Shown: piece by piece, positions 40,002 to 50,718 of the stretch
How the letters are laid out: every line of letters starts with the position of its first letter
Numbering within the stretch: the first letter of the stretch is position 1
Assembly (NCBI GenBank): GCA_008690995.1
Contig: VRMN01000002.1
Span: 1,054,001-1,118,000, forward strand
DNA from: Porphyridium purpureum
Lineage: Eukaryota; Rhodophyta; Bangiophyceae; Porphyridiales; Porphyridiaceae
DNA: 64,000 bases
Direction of reading: 5' to 3'
Translations under genes and position numbers: made by a program
Notes under the pieces: model-generated
The model's input: the letters and a program-made list of their open reading frames with translations, nothing else
What the model was told of the DNA's origin: nothing
Database searches by the model: none

Positions 40002-40784
40002 ATGTCTAAGCGCGCGCGTAGCACGCGCCACTCCGACAGCGAACTCCTGGACCGCTTGGAGCAGAACGTGCGAAGCGGGAATGTGGAGCAAGTTCGGACG
40101 AGTGTCCGAGAGTATGGCGTCGACGTGGATGCGTTGCTAGGCGCATACGGCGGCTGCCCAGCGCTGGGTGTCGCCGCGACTCAGGGGCAGATTCAAGTGA
40201 TGCGAACTTTACTGGACGAGCTTGGTGCTGACGTGAACGCCATGAATCGGCGGGGCTCCACCGCACTTATGCTAGCCGCGTTGACGCGAAACGCAGAATG
40301 TGTCGAATATTTGCTGAAGTCACAGCTAGTCGACGTGAATCATGTGAATCAGGCAGGTTGTACCGCGCTCATGTACGCGGTCATGCATGTATCAGAGGAA
40401 ATAGTCCACTCGTTGTTGATGCGCGGCGCACGCGCAGACGTTGGCGATGCGCCGCTGCTTTGGAGCTTGAAGCACTGCGCGGGCAGTTCTTGTCCGCGGA
40501 TTGCGCAACAGCTGCTCCAGGCCGGCCACGCGGATCCAGACGCGCGAGATACAGAGGGAATGTCTTGCTTGATTGCCGCTGCCTCTTCTGCTGACGTGCT
40601 CGGGATGAAGGATTTGATACTTTACGGAGCCGACGTAAACTATGAATGGGGGGAGGGTATGCGAACCTGCTTGACCGTCCTCGGACGAAACGACCCGGAC
40701 GCTTTGGAGGAGCTTCTGGTCCTCTTCGCACGTCGCATTTCGCCGCGCCAGTGTCGCGTCCTTTTCACATTGCGACAGTATTGA
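40002..40784 (+). CDS. Ankyrin-repeat protein, 260 aa
   Basis: ATG at 40002. After a basic start, at least four ankyrin repeats are visible (about residues 15-215), with the usual G-x-TALM-x-A and LL-x-x-GADVN pieces; two of them keep the full TALMLAA or TALMYAV form. No other domain is present. Ankyrin stacks bind partner proteins; the partner is unknown. It starts 72 bp after the ULP1 gene and ends 38 bp before the convergent neighbour. Confidence 0.85.
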   Translation: MSKRARSTRHSDSELLDRLEQNVRSGNVEQVRTSVREYGVDVDALLGAYGGCPALGVAATQGQIQVMRTLLDELGADVNAMNRRGSTALMLAALTRNAECVEYLLKSQLVDVNHVNQAGCTALMYAVMHVSEEIVHSLLMRGARADVGDAPLLWSLKHCAGSSCPRIAQQLLQAGHADPDARDTEGMSCLIAAASSADVLGMKDLILYGADVNYEWGEGMRTCLTVLGRNDPDALEELLVLFARRISPRQCRVLFTLRQY

Positions 40785-40822
40785 TGCCGTTCTTTATTCC
40801 TCTATCGTATCCTATTCTGTTC

Positions 40823-42010
40823 CTAGAGCCGCACAAAGCGCGCAACTTCGGGCAGACGAGATTGCTCGTACAGCTCGGCGAGCTCATTCTTCGCTTCCGC
40901 ATTCCAAGCGGTACGCTCTGCAACCATGCGGTCCAGAAGGTAAGCTGCGCGGTCAAGTGATACTTGCTCAGGAGCCTTGCCTTCTTGCACTTCGGATTCG
41001 CGCGGGTCAAGCGACAAGCCGCGAAACATTGTACCCAACGAGGTCGGATCCTGGAAGCCAGCGAGCGATGCAACCTTGTCGAGGTCTTCGTCCAGCGTCA
41101 TCAGCGGAAGATGAATAGCAAAACGCGCCGCGTCTCGCGCCTCAAGCTCACGGTCGGACATGGACGCGAGCATGCGTGCATGAAATGCGTGCGCATGCGA
41201 CCAACCAGGAAAGCTTTGAGCCATTTTCTCACACGTGATGAGAGCTGACTGCTCGTCGCCTCGGTCCAAGTGCCCCCTGGCGAGTGTTTGCAGCACGTCC
41301 ATGAATGGTCCCACGTTGAGCATTAAGTACTTGTGCAGTCCCATGCCGGATTTCATCACCTGCCCGGCATCATAGAGGCCCGGTGCTAGTTTGTCAGCCT
41401 CGGTAAACTCCTCCTTCAGCTCAAGGAAATCATAGTAAGCTAGCTGTCTGCGAATGAACAGCTCGCACGAGTTGGCAATATGGCATAGCTGGCCAGGCCC
41501 GACAAGCGATGTTGCAACCAACGGCATGTCCATACCAGACGGTGGCGTAGGCCATCGCAGAAGCCCAGCGCTGACCGCGCCAGTCTGCTCGTCTCGCGCG
41601 AGTGGAATAACCAACGGGTGGTCCGCTTCGCGCTTGCCTGCTTCTGTGCACAGTTTTTCACCATTCAGCTCCAGCGCACGAAGCGTTGCAGCAAGGTACC
41701 TTGGCGGATCGGCCGCGCACTGTTCGCGAATATACTCTTCGTGCGCCTCTGCGAGCTTTGCCACATCGCTCTGTGGTAGCACCGCATCGCCAGACATCGC
41801 TGTGATCAAGACGGAGCTTGACCGCGTCCTAGTCTTCTGGGACGGCATTCGGTACCTCCTCCCAGCACGAATGCTGGGGCCGATCAAGACGCCAGACGCC
41901 GCACGCGCTTCAACCGCCGGGTTCGACCAGCTCAAAGAGTGAACATGTAGCCTCTGGTCTGGCACGCGCAGCGGCAGCCCGTAATTCGCGGCAAATCCTA
42001 TGCCCTCCAT
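40823..42010 (-). CDS. Probable plastid protein of unknown function, 395 aa
   Basis: ATG at 42010. The first 70 or so residues are rich in Ser, Arg and Ala with few acidic residues and a phenylalanine near the start (MEGIGFAAN), compatible with a red-algal transit peptide. The mature part (from about DVAKLAEAHEEYI) is helical, acidic and resembles repeat-like helical proteins: a PPRYLAATLRALE segment, a central LVGPGQLCHIANSCELFI region and C-terminal helices. I do not recognise a named family. Plastid location is inferred only from the N-terminus. Confidence 0.6.
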   Translation of the reverse strand: MEGIGFAANYGLPLRVPDQRLHVHSLSWSNPAVEARAASGVLIGPSIRAGRRYRMPSQKTRTRSSSVLITAMSGDAVLPQSDVAKLAEAHEEYIREQCAADPPRYLAATLRALELNGEKLCTEAGKREADHPLVIPLARDEQTGAVSAGLLRWPTPPSGMDMPLVATSLVGPGQLCHIANSCELFIRRQLAYYDFLELKEEFTEADKLAPGLYDAGQVMKSGMGLHKYLMLNVGPFMDVLQTLARGHLDRGDEQSALITCEKMAQSFPGWSHAHAFHARMLASMSDRELEARDAARFAIHLPLMTLDEDLDKVASLAGFQDPTSLGTMFRGLSLDPRESEVQEGKAPEQVSLDRAAYLLDRMVAERTAWNAEAKNELAELYEQSRLPEVARFVRL

Positions 42011-43058
42011 CGCGCAACCTCTCCTGTTCGCCTCTGAACCCTGTCAGTCCTCCCACTCCGTGCAACTTCCGTCTCCCGCCGTGGAACGCACGGTCTGTGG
42101 CGCAGGTTTGCTCCGTGACGGAAAGTCTCTCACAAGAGGAAGGTGAGCGACGGGTTTCGTGCGAGCCGCGGTAAGTGCTCAGTCGGGTGCAAGCCAACTG
42201 CCGAAATGGGTGAAACCGAAAGGGATCATGTGAATGCCGCTGGAATCCACAAGCCGAGTCGTGGCGCCATCATTGTCGCGTAAGGTTACGCGGTGCGGGC
42301 CTAATGCGTCGTGTGTGTGAACACATGTTCATACCATGGCGCGACGCGACGCGAGGCCCAGAGCTAGAGTTGTGCGTTGAGCTGAGCTCGCAGCGCTCGG
42401 TAGAAAGTGTCGGTTGTCCTGTGCGTGTTTGATGGAATACTGAGCGTCAGAATTGGTATCCACGTGGACGTGCAGACGCATTTCACTTTGTTCAGGCCGT
42501 CCGCGACGGTCTCAGTAGTTTGTGTCCCACGAGCCGCGTATGTGAGGTTGTTTGTATCGACAAGTGCTAGTTGGCCATGGTATGGCTGCGTAGCTACCAT
42601 TGCGGATGGCAGCAAGAACACGCCGCAGCCTATCCCACGGAGTGGAATGGACTTCGGTTTCAGGCCTGGTTGAATCCAGGAAGGGGGCATCTTTGCCGAT
42701 GCTCACAACCCGTAAGCCACTCGCGGGGGTCTGGGCTTGTATACCGCTGGGCACGGACGTGTAATTTTGTAAGCTGTGCTTGAGCGCCAACTTACCTGGT
42801 ATAGACGTTCCGGAATGCCACATAGCGTCGTCTGAACATGCTTTGCCCGATACATATGAGCACAGCACGCGTGTCCCGCAAGATGGTACCCACTGTTGCG
42901 TTCGCATCCACGCACGTATGCGTTTGTATCAGTGTCCTTTATTTTTTATATGACTGAGACTCCGGGAGAAACTTTGGGAAAGGAGCCTCTCATTGAAATC
43001 TTCACACCAGCAAGGAACATTATACTTGGCCAAGCGGTAGCTAAATGCCAGTCGTGGC
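42011..43058. other. Intergenic region, no supported gene
   Basis: Just over 1 kb. Short overlapping frames at 42364-42907 on both strands look like shadows. A lone CATATG lies near 42853; the island-type palindromes are otherwise absent here. Confidence 0.4.
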
Positions 43059-43733
43059 CTACTCGTGTTTCACACCTGCCGAAGTGTTGTCGCGCACGAC
43101 ATCCAGAAGCATACTCACAACACGATATGCCTGCGAGACAAACAACGAACCGACAATGAGCCAAAACATGACGCCCACGGAGATGAAAAGTGCTGCCCCC
43201 AGTACAAGCGCGGTAACAAACGCGATCACGAGAACAGGCACGGTCAACAACAGGGCCGCGACAGCTAAGAAGATGCCGAGTGCTGTGGCGCTCACCACTA
43301 CGAATAGCGCCAAGTAAACGAGGATCACCGCAGACATGCTGCAGCGCACAAGTAGGCTTGTATTCTGGACCGCGGCGCGGAGACCATCCTTCCCAATCAC
43401 GTCTATGAGATTCAGCAATGGTCGTGCAAGCAACATCACCACATTTTTCACTTCGCTCGCGGCGCTCTGCGCTGTGCTCGACAGTGCCGCCTTGATAGCG
43501 ACTGGGCCATCCTTCGCCTCCGACGTATACTCGGACCGCGTCTCCATTCTTCCTGTCCTACTTACGCCGTCGCAAGCTTTCGACCTCTGTCCTTTCTTCC
43601 TCACCAAGCGCGAGCCAAGCGCACGACACCCGCTTGCAATTTCCACAGCGTAAGGGTCACAGACTTTTGCGTACAGGTTCAGCAGGACGACAAACACAAA
43701 CAGCACGAGCAGTAGGTGAACCAATGCGCCCAT
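43059..43733 (-). CDS. Multi-pass membrane protein, 224 aa, unknown function
   Basis: First ATG at 43733; the frame is open further upstream to 43892 but only with a GTG. The protein begins directly with a hydrophobic helix (LVHLLLVLFVFVVLL). A basic and polar loop of about 90 residues follows, then a long C-terminal hydrophobic block (about 130-205) that would make two to three close membrane spans or a re-entrant hairpin, ending in a short polar tail. No known transporter or enzyme motif is visible. Confidence 0.55.
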   Translation of the reverse strand: MGALVHLLLVLFVFVVLLNLYAKVCDPYAVEIASGCRALGSRLVRKKGQRSKACDGVSRTGRMETRSEYTSEAKDGPVAIKAALSSTAQSAASEVKNVVMLLARPLLNLIDVIGKDGLRAAVQNTSLLVRCSMSAVILVYLALFVVVSATALGIFLAVAALLLTVPVLVIAFVTALVLGAALFISVGVMFWLIVGSLFVSQAYRVVSMLLDVVRDNTSAGVKHE

Positions 43734-44829
43734 GCAATGCTTCACGAATTCCAACTTGCTTCGGGTCTTTCCCCCTCTGCACTCTCGAGCCCTTGTCGAG
43801 CGCAGCCCAACCCCGTGTTCGCTCAAGACATCGCTAATGTGCCCTAGAAGTTCACTACAGAACGTCCGGTTAGAGGAAAAATGAGTTTGCACATCTGCTT
43901 CGCAGCGTCCAACTTGGAAGCAGCGTTGCGGCGCGGCTCGGGTAGTGCGCTGTGAGGCTCTGGCACATCCTCACCTCTCGCGGTCGAGGCACCAAGAGGA
44001 ATTAAAATTGAGGAAAGAGTTTGGTCGCTCGCCGAGCGAAGGTATGACAGCTTGCATGAGAATCAATATTCTCGAGCGCCCATGACGGTTTGGGAGTTAA
44101 AGCCATTCCGTGCCTTGCACTCATGTCGGCGTCCAACGCGTCGTGAGCAAATGCGCCATTCATAGCTTGAACCTAAGTCGGGGCAGAGAGCCATTCGCCG
44201 CGGCTCTTCGGCCAGTTCGTGTGCCTAACAGATCCATGATAGGCACCATGTCCTATTCTTGTGATCTCGCCTTCTCCTCTTTCGCTGCATGAGCCTCTCC
44301 AAAGCTCTTTCTATCATTCGCATGCGGAAGCCACGTCTTCGTCGCCTTCGCCAAGATGCTGCCAGAGCATGGCAAGTGGTAGGCGATGAACCCATTCTTG
44401 TGCGATGACGTGGGGCATTGACCTGCATGACGACCATGGCGAGTCATAAGTCAAGGATGATGTCCTGGTATACGCAGCACATAAGGCTGTCAACAGCTGG
44501 CGCTGCGTACCGCCTCGGGTCAGCTCTCGTTGTTGGCTTCCGACGAAGCGCGGCGTTTGCCAGAGAAGAGGTTCCTCGAATCCGGAGAGAGATAGTGGGC
44601 CTCCCTCGTAGAGCCTGCCGAAAGAGGCATCTAGTGCTATGCCATTCCTGCACTAACGAAAGTCATGGTCGTCTTTACTGTTTCCTTTTTCCCCGATCCG
44701 CTTTCTAGGATTTTCTCCGGTGATTGGCTCTTCTCCGGGAAGGTACGAGGACCTCCTGACCCGCAGAGCAATCCCGTGTAGGTCTTGCGTCCAGCGCAGA
44801 TTAAGGTATGACAAAAAGCCGACATGCCG
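43734..44829. other. Intergenic region, no supported gene
   Basis: About 1.1 kb with only short frames on both strands. An AATATT lies near 44065. No RNA gene or repeat was recognised. Confidence 0.4.
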
Positions 44830-45402
44830 TTAGATGGACAAATTGTTGTTGAGCCACTCGAAGCCTTCCGAGATGCCCATTTTGCGTCCGACAGAGCACA
44901 TGAAGATTTCGATGGGGCGAATGTCCTTAGTTGTTGTGGTGCCTTTTCCTGTGGTGAGGTGGATGAGACCCAGTGCGTGCCGCAGCTCGTCCTCTGGCGC
45001 GGCTTCTTGCAAGTCGATCTTGTTCCCAAAGATGAGGAATGGCACGTCAGCCAGCGCCTCGTCGGCTAGTAGTTGGTCGAGCTCCTTCTTGACTTCCGGG
45101 AATCGCTCCCGGTCGGCGGCATCCACCATGAAGATTATCGCGTCCACGCTTGTGTAGTAGCTTGCCCACAGCTCGCGCGCCGCTCTATGCCCGCCCAGAT
45201 CGGACACGCGGAAGCGCACCTTTCCAATGACCACTTCCTCTGTGGTCGGATGCTGCGTGGGCGCGTGCACTGCCACTTTATCGTCGCGCAGCACGTGCAT
45301 TAAGGTGGTCTTGCCGGCATTATCCAGGCCCAGGAACAGGATCTTCGCGTCCTTGTACCACAGTCCCAGGTACGACAAGATATCCCAGAACCACGAAAAC
45401 AT
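44830..45402 (-). CDS. SAR1: SAR1 small GTPase, 190 aa
   Basis: ATG at 45402. It begins with the SAR1-specific hydrophobic N-terminal helix ([15 protein letters not shown]), not a myristoylation glycine, which separates it from ARF. GTPase motifs: GLDNAGKT (P-loop), HPTTEEV (switch 1), DLGGH (switch 2), NKID (base recognition). SAR1 recruits Sec23/24 and Sec13/31 to form COPII vesicles at the endoplasmic reticulum. Length is normal. A CA/GT microsatellite lies immediately upstream of the coding start. Confidence 0.96.
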   Translation of the reverse strand: MFSWFWDILSYLGLWYKDAKILFLGLDNAGKTTLMHVLRDDKVAVHAPTQHPTTEEVVIGKVRFRVSDLGGHRAARELWASYYTSVDAIIFMVDAADRERFPEVKKELDQLLADEALADVPFLIFGNKIDLQEAAPEDELRHALGLIHLTTGKGTTTTKDIRPIEIFMCSVGRKMGISEGFEWLNNNLSI

Positions 45403-45492
45403 CTCGGTCCGCGCTTCCGCTCTCACACACAAACACGCACACCCACAACGACGCGGCCAGCCACAGATTCCTCGGCGGCGTCCCTCTCCTTA

Positions 45493-45615
45493 CACTCACA
45501 CACACAAACACACACACACACACACACACACGAACGCACACACACGAACGCACGCACACACACGAACGCACGCACACACCCTCACACGTGCACTCGAGTA
45601 TACGCGCACACACCG
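45493..45615. repeat. CA/GT microsatellite upstream of SAR1
   Basis: A nearly continuous run of CA dinucleotides with CACGAACG interruptions, between 90 and 215 bp upstream of the SAR1 ATG. The long frames seen across it are repeat artefacts. Confidence 0.9.
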
Positions 45616-45924
45616 CTCAACCTTTCTGCGCCTGCCATCCGCCACTCGCAGCGTTCGCCTCTTCGCGCTTCTCAACCACTCCGCAAATCACATAGCAAAA
45701 CAGCGCGTTTTGATGTATGTTTCGCGGCTTGAGCGCCACTGCGCTTCGGTCACTGTACGCAACTGTACCGCATGTTGATTGATCTAGGCTGGCTCGCAGG
45801 TTTCTTTACTTCAAAATGTGCACGGCGCGGGTCAAAGAGGAGAGGGAAATGGTGGTGCGTCGCCTCGGCGCGGACTCACGGTCGGGTTGTACTCCCTGAA
45901 CTTGGTCTGGGATGCTAGCGCGCG

Positions 45925-47718
45925 CTACCCGCCAAACTCGTCGCCGTACACATACTCGCCTGCGCCTGCCATGGCGGCGAGCTCCTCGGCAGTCGGCGGC
46001 TTGGGGATTTCCACAACCAGACAGTCCGTCGTGAGAATCAACGCCGCGACCGACGCCGCAGCACCCAGCGCGGCGCAAGTGACTCGGCACGGGTCCACCA
46101 CGCCCGTCGCCATCATGTCTGCGTACTCTAGCGTCTTGGCGTTGAAACCATGCCCGCGCTCGCACTCCAGCTCGACCGTTTCTGCAATCACGTCCCCGTC
46201 CTGACCGGCGTTGTACGCAATCTGCATGCACGGCGTGAACAGTGCCTTGTAAACAATCTCACCTCCAAAGCGCACATCCTCATCGTCCCACGTCCTGATG
46301 ATGTCCGGCAAAATTTTGCGCGCCTGCACAAGCGCGACGCCCCCTCCAGCCACAATGCCGTCCATCAACGCAGCGCGCGTCGCGTTAATCGCGTCTTCGT
46401 AGCGTAATGCTTTATCGCGCACCTCGACCTCTGTGTTCCCGCCCAGCCGGAAGCGCGCGATGCCGCCAGCCAGTTTGGCTATTCTTTCGCGAATGTATTC
46501 GCGCTCCGATGGGTCGGATGCCTCCTCCGCAAGTCTCTGCAGGCTCTCCACGCGCTTGTTGACCGCATCTTGTGTTTGAGACGGCGCGACCAACTTACTT
46601 GCTTTCGCCGCCATGAGGGCACGCTCCAAGTTCCCCAGGTCGCTCATGCTGATTGCATCAAGCGACTGGCCAGCTTCTGTGGAGTACAACTTGGCCCCGG
46701 TCATCGCACCAATGTCGCGGAGGTAGTCAGCACGTCGGTTCCCGACTCCTGGCGCCTTGATAGCGCACACGTCCAGAATGCCCTTTTGCCGGTTGAGCAC
46801 TAGCGATGTCAAGGCTTCGTCCGAAATGTCCCCACAAATGATGAGCAGGGGCACCTCCTCTGTGGCCACATCCTCTAGCAAGTCGACTAGCTCCTCCACG
46901 TTTTCTATTTTGCTGTCGGTAAGCAGCACTCGGCAATCGCGCATGTCTACGAGCCCGCGCTTGTCCGCAAAGTACTCAGACAAGTAGCCCTGGTTGATCT
47001 CCATCCCGTCCGTGAAAAACACTTCGTCCACGAGACCCTTGCCTTCCTCGACGGTTGTGGATCCGTTTTTCCCGATGCGGTCAAAAGCCTTTGCGACCAT
47101 TTCACCAATCTCTGGGTTATTGCCAGCCGAAATCATCGCTACCGCGAGTAAGTCGTCATAAGAGGAGATTTGCTTGGCATACTTGCGCACCTCGTCCTGT
47201 ACAAGCTTGACCGCTCGCTCAATGCCGACCTTGATGCCTACGGGTGACCTTCCAGCCTGGACATACTTCATTCCTTCTCGGACCAGCACCTCACAGAGCA
47301 CCGTGGAAGTGGTGGTGCCATCGCCGGCATTCAAGTCGGTTTTGGATGCGACCTCGACCACCAAAGTCGCGCCCACATTCTGCAAGTGGTTATGTAGCAC
47401 GACTTCCCGCGCAATGGTGACTCCGTCATTCACGATCTGTGGCAGCTGATCGCCTTGCCTTTGAAGGACCACGTTCCTCCCCTTTGGCCCAAGGGTCACT
47501 TTCACGGCAGCGGCGACCGCATACACGCCTTGCACCAATGCGAGCCGCGCTTCGTCATAAAAAATCACGTCCTTCTCCGTCTCTCTCGCCATTTGCAGCT
47601 TTACACCACTTCTTGCCGTTCTTGCCACACCCGCCAGTGTCCTGACTCTACATATTCCTTTCCCACGACGCAGGCACGCGCCCACATTCGGCGTGCTGTT
47701 CGCTCCGACAAACGCCAT
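45925..47718 (-). CDS. Plastid chaperonin Cpn60, 597 aa
   Basis: ATG at 47718. Residues 1-42 form a transit peptide starting MAFVGAN and rich in Arg and Ser; the mature protein begins near MARETEKDV. It is full-length group I chaperonin: equatorial start with VTLGPKGRNV, ATP-binding GDGTTTST (132-139), apical and intermediate domains, and a C-terminal equatorial half with ALMDGIVAGGGVAL. It lacks the GGM tail of bacterial GroEL but ends in Gly-Gly. Many red-algal plastids also encode GroEL, so this nuclear copy would be a second subunit. It assists folding of imported and plastid-made proteins. Divergent from MenB. Confidence 0.94.
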   Translation of the reverse strand: MAFVGANSTPNVGACLRRGKGICRVRTLAGVARTARSGVKLQMARETEKDVIFYDEARLALVQGVYAVAAAVKVTLGPKGRNVVLQRQGDQLPQIVNDGVTIAREVVLHNHLQNVGATLVVEVASKTDLNAGDGTTTSTVLCEVLVREGMKYVQAGRSPVGIKVGIERAVKLVQDEVRKYAKQISSYDDLLAVAMISAGNNPEIGEMVAKAFDRIGKNGSTTVEEGKGLVDEVFFTDGMEINQGYLSEYFADKRGLVDMRDCRVLLTDSKIENVEELVDLLEDVATEEVPLLIICGDISDEALTSLVLNRQKGILDVCAIKAPGVGNRRADYLRDIGAMTGAKLYSTEAGQSLDAISMSDLGNLERALMAAKASKLVAPSQTQDAVNKRVESLQRLAEEASDPSEREYIRERIAKLAGGIARFRLGGNTEVEVRDKALRYEDAINATRAALMDGIVAGGGVALVQARKILPDIIRTWDDEDVRFGGEIVYKALFTPCMQIAYNAGQDGDVIAETVELECERGHGFNAKTLEYADMMATGVVDPCRVTCAALGAAASVAALILTTDCLVVEIPKPPTAEELAAMAGAGEYVYGDEFGG

Positions 47719-48365
47719 GGCCTGCCCAGATCAATGAATCCACGCCCGTGCGTCGCGATATCACACGCACACAAACTCCCCACCGTCACGCCCTACCCGC
47801 CAGCCCGAATCAAAACGCACACGGTTCTCGGCTGCTCGAAACTGGACCTTTGATCGCTCACTCCCGTTCTTCACCCACGCATCTGTTCAAGCCTGTGCCT
47901 GTATCTGAGCATGAGTCACAGACGTGCACATGAGCCGTCACGTCGTGCTTCTTCCCCCACCGCCGCGCCACCTCCACGCACCCACGCTCACACACAAACA
48001 CGCCCCAACCGTCGCGCCGTCCCGTCGTCGTCCCTCCCGCCCGGCCCGCGCCCATTCGCCACATCCCCAAAATCGGCCTCTGCGAGATTTCGCGCTCAAC
48101 ACGCAACCCCTGATAAAAATCAACACGCAAAACCTTAAAAAATTGGGAACTGTACCTTTATTGACGATAACTGTACTTCTACTGATTTGGGTACAGTCCA
48201 CTTCAAAAAACCCTAATAACTGTACCTCCATTTCTCGATCTCGTGGAATTTTCGGCGCCTTGGTGAAGCAGAATGGCGGCTGCATGAAGAGGAAGACAAT
48301 GGGAAGAGAGACACACAGAGAGAGAGAGGGACTGAGAGAGAGAGAGAGGAGGGAGGGAGAGGAAT
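47719..48365. promoter_or_regulatory. Divergent promoter region of Cpn60 and MenB with ACTGTAC cluster
   Basis: 647 bp. Close to MenB there are four copies of ACTGTAC within 78 bp: 48149-48155, 48170-48176, 48219-48225 and, inverted, GTACAGT at 48191-48197. From about 48306 a GAGAGA-rich purine tract runs to the MenB ATG. Possible binding sites for a factor with a GTAC core; inference only. Confidence 0.4.
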
Positions 48366-49292
48366 ATGGGCGATGCGCCGAAGATGGGAGTGCAGGATAG
48401 AGCGGCATCTGGAAGCGGGCTGCAGCGGCACACGGTGCTGAGCAGGAACGATGGAGTCGAGCCGGAATGGCGTCGCGTGGAAGAGTTTGCGCACGTGTTT
48501 GTGGACATTGAGTTTGAGACGGCGGACGACGGAGCGATAGCGCGCATCACAATAAATCGTCCAGATAAACTGAACTCGTTCCGGCCTCAGACGCTGCGAG
48601 AAATGGAGCGCGCGTTTATGCACGTGCGCGATGAGCCGCGCATTCGCGTCGTCATCTTGACCGGAAAGGGAGCCGGCTCGTTCTGCGCGGGTGGCGACCA
48701 GAGTGTGCGCGGAGAGTCTGGGTACGTGGGGAGCGATGGTGTCCCTCGGCTTGAAGTGCTGGACCTGCAGGTGATGATGAGACGCCTGCCGAAGCCCGTG
48801 ATTGCCGCCGTGGCCGGATATGCCGTGGGTGGCGGTCACATCTTGCACATGGTGTGCGACTTGACCATCGCAGCAGAGAACGCCATGTTTGGTCAGAGTG
48901 GCCCACGCGTCGGTTCGTTCGATGGCGGATACGGCTCGTCGCACATGGCGCGCCTGATAGGCCAAAAGCGTGCACGCGAAATGTGGTTTCTCTGCAAGCT
49001 GTACGACGCACAGACCGCGCTACAATGGGGCCTCATCAACTGCGTCGTACCAGTGGACGCGCTTCAGCTTGAAGCTGTCACATGGGCGCGCGAGATCGTC
49101 CTCAAGAGTCCAACCGCTATCGCCTGCCTCAAAGCCGCGCTCAACGCTGACGAGGATGGGCAGGCGGGGCTCTCACAGCTTGCTGGCGAGGCCACGCGCC
49201 TTTTCTACCAGAGCAAAGAAGGGCAAGAGGGCCGCAACGCGTTTTTGGAAAAGCGGCGGCCAGACTTTGCACGCGTCGCGGCAAAATTGTAG
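48366..49292 (+). CDS. MENB: 1,4-dihydroxy-2-naphthoyl-CoA synthase (MenB), 308 aa
   Basis: ATG at 48366. Crotonase-fold enzyme of the phylloquinone/menaquinone pathway that closes the second ring of o-succinylbenzoyl-CoA. Evidence: [16 protein letters not shown] near the start, GSFCAGGDQ with the oxyanion Gly, [20 protein letters not shown], the [18 protein letters not shown] block and the [14 protein letters not shown] end typical of MenB. A roughly 45-residue N-terminal extension lacks a clear plastid transit peptide. The protein ends ...VAAKL; the last three residues, AKL, fit a type-1 peroxisomal signal, which would parallel the peroxisomal location of this step in plants. Localisation is inference. 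Confidence 0.93.
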   Translation: MGDAPKMGVQDRAASGSGLQRHTVLSRNDGVEPEWRRVEEFAHVFVDIEFETADDGAIARITINRPDKLNSFRPQTLREMERAFMHVRDEPRIRVVILTGKGAGSFCAGGDQSVRGESGYVGSDGVPRLEVLDLQVMMRRLPKPVIAAVAGYAVGGGHILHMVCDLTIAAENAMFGQSGPRVGSFDGGYGSSHMARLIGQKRAREMWFLCKLYDAQTALQWGLINCVVPVDALQLEAVTWAREIVLKSPTAIACLKAALNADEDGQAGLSQLAGEATRLFYQSKEGQEGRNAFLEKRRPDFARVAAKL

Positions 49293-49343
49293 CAATCAAA
49301 AAAAAATAAAAAATAGAGCACAAACTGCTCAAGGCGAGGGAAA

Positions 49344-50657
49344 ATGCGGGAAGTTGACGACCGGGTACGCCGCGGCGCCCGGCCGTCAGATGCTGAACTC
49401 GAGCACAAGGCACACATCAAACGCGCACGTGTTCAGGCTTTGAATGAATCAAGGAACGAGGCTCACCGCGAAGCCGAGCGCTCGGCGCACGACCTCCATC
49501 GGGCCGCGTTGGACGAGTTGGACGAGTCACATTACCAGATCTCCGCGTGCGGAAAGCTGCGGTACGCAGTTCCGTATGCGTTTGGGTACCGCACGAACTG
49601 CAAGCGGCGCTGGGTTGGGCGCGAGCTGGCAGACGTCTTTGCGGAGGAATTAGGTGGAGAAGGCCATGACCGCGAGTATTGGCTGAACGAAGTTCGCTGC
49701 GGCCGAATCTTGATACGTGGCGCAGTGGTCACCCAGCTGCCATTGGTGCTGAGCGATCCAGATTGGGTGGTGCATCTTGCACATCGCCACGAAGGCGCCG
49801 TGTTGAATATCCCCATTGGCATTGTTTACGAGGACGAGCACCTGCTTGTGGTAGACAAACCCGCGTCGGTACCAGCGCATCCGTGTGGAAGGTACCGGAA
49901 GAATTCTCTTTCGTTTCTGCTACATCTTCAGCGCAAGCAAAAGGACCCGTGTGCTGACGTCGCCGTGAAGTCTTCGACCACAGAGCTTCGTGGCGTGCAC
50001 CGGCTTGACCGGCTGACCTCTGGCATTTTAATTTTGGCCAAGGATGCCGAGACAGCCAAGCAGCTCACGCAGCAAATCGTAGACGGGCTGGTGCGGAAAA
50101 AGTACCTTGCTCGCGTGGCCGGCAGGTTTGGTGGCGTCGAACAAGCCCAAGTAGAATGTACTCTGCCGCTAAACTATGACGCGCGCAGTTGTCGTGCGCA
50201 CGTTGACACTGTTCAGGGCAAGCCAGCGCGAACGACGTTTGTTGTGCGGAGGTACTCGGCGGAGCGTGACTACTCCATAGTGGAGTGCACTCCATTCACC
50301 GGCCGCACGCACCAGATCCGAGTGCATTTGCAGGCATTGGGTCACCCAATTATTAATGACCCATTGTATGCCGACGCGGCGACCCATGCCAAGTACGCGT
50401 GCGAGAATGCGCAACTCGGTCCGGGCGGCGCCGAACCAGAACAGTCCGAGCCGCTGTGCAGTGAAGCTGTATTGCAGGAAGGCAAAACACTAGGCTGCTT
50501 GGTGTGTCCTGCCATGCAGCAGGCCGTCGCCGAACGCGTCAACTCGAAGCACCAGTTCCACATTGATTTACACGCGCTTGAATATATTTTGCAAGACCGC
50601 CGCGCCTTTCGGACGGAGGAGCCGACTTGGAGTTTGGATACGAATAAACGCAAGTGA
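49344..50657 (+). CDS. RluA-family tRNA/RNA pseudouridine synthase, 437 aa
   Basis: ATG at 49344, only 51 bp after MenB. The N-terminal 100 residues are basic and charged, then comes an S4-like region and the catalytic domain: YEDEHLLVVDKPAS, the signature HRLDRLTSG with catalytic Asp222, KKYLARV, and FTGRTHQIRVHL followed by HPIINDPLY. This resembles the eukaryotic PUS8/PUS9 and RPUSD2 group, which modifies U32 of tRNA or other RNAs. No clear organelle signal is visible. C-terminal extension without a known domain. Confidence 0.9.
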   Translation: MREVDDRVRRGARPSDAELEHKAHIKRARVQALNESRNEAHREAERSAHDLHRAALDELDESHYQISACGKLRYAVPYAFGYRTNCKRRWVGRELADVFAEELGGEGHDREYWLNEVRCGRILIRGAVVTQLPLVLSDPDWVVHLAHRHEGAVLNIPIGIVYEDEHLLVVDKPASVPAHPCGRYRKNSLSFLLHLQRKQKDPCADVAVKSSTTELRGVHRLDRLTSGILILAKDAETAKQLTQQIVDGLVRKKYLARVAGRFGGVEQAQVECTLPLNYDARSCRAHVDTVQGKPARTTFVVRRYSAERDYSIVECTPFTGRTHQIRVHLQALGHPIINDPLYADAATHAKYACENAQLGPGGAEPEQSEPLCSEAVLQEGKTLGCLVCPAMQQAVAERVNSKHQFHIDLHALEYILQDRRAFRTEEPTWSLDTNKRK

Positions 50658-50718
50658 GTGTCTTTTGAGCCGGGATTGGGTACATCATTGCCCAGTCGCA
50701 TGCGCAGCTCGTCTCGGC

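Noticed and set aside
42848-42860. Lone CATATG far from the island
   Set aside because: A single site matches chance expectation and has no neighbours.
45227-45778. Thr/His-rich frames near SAR1
   Set aside because: Generated by the CA microsatellite.
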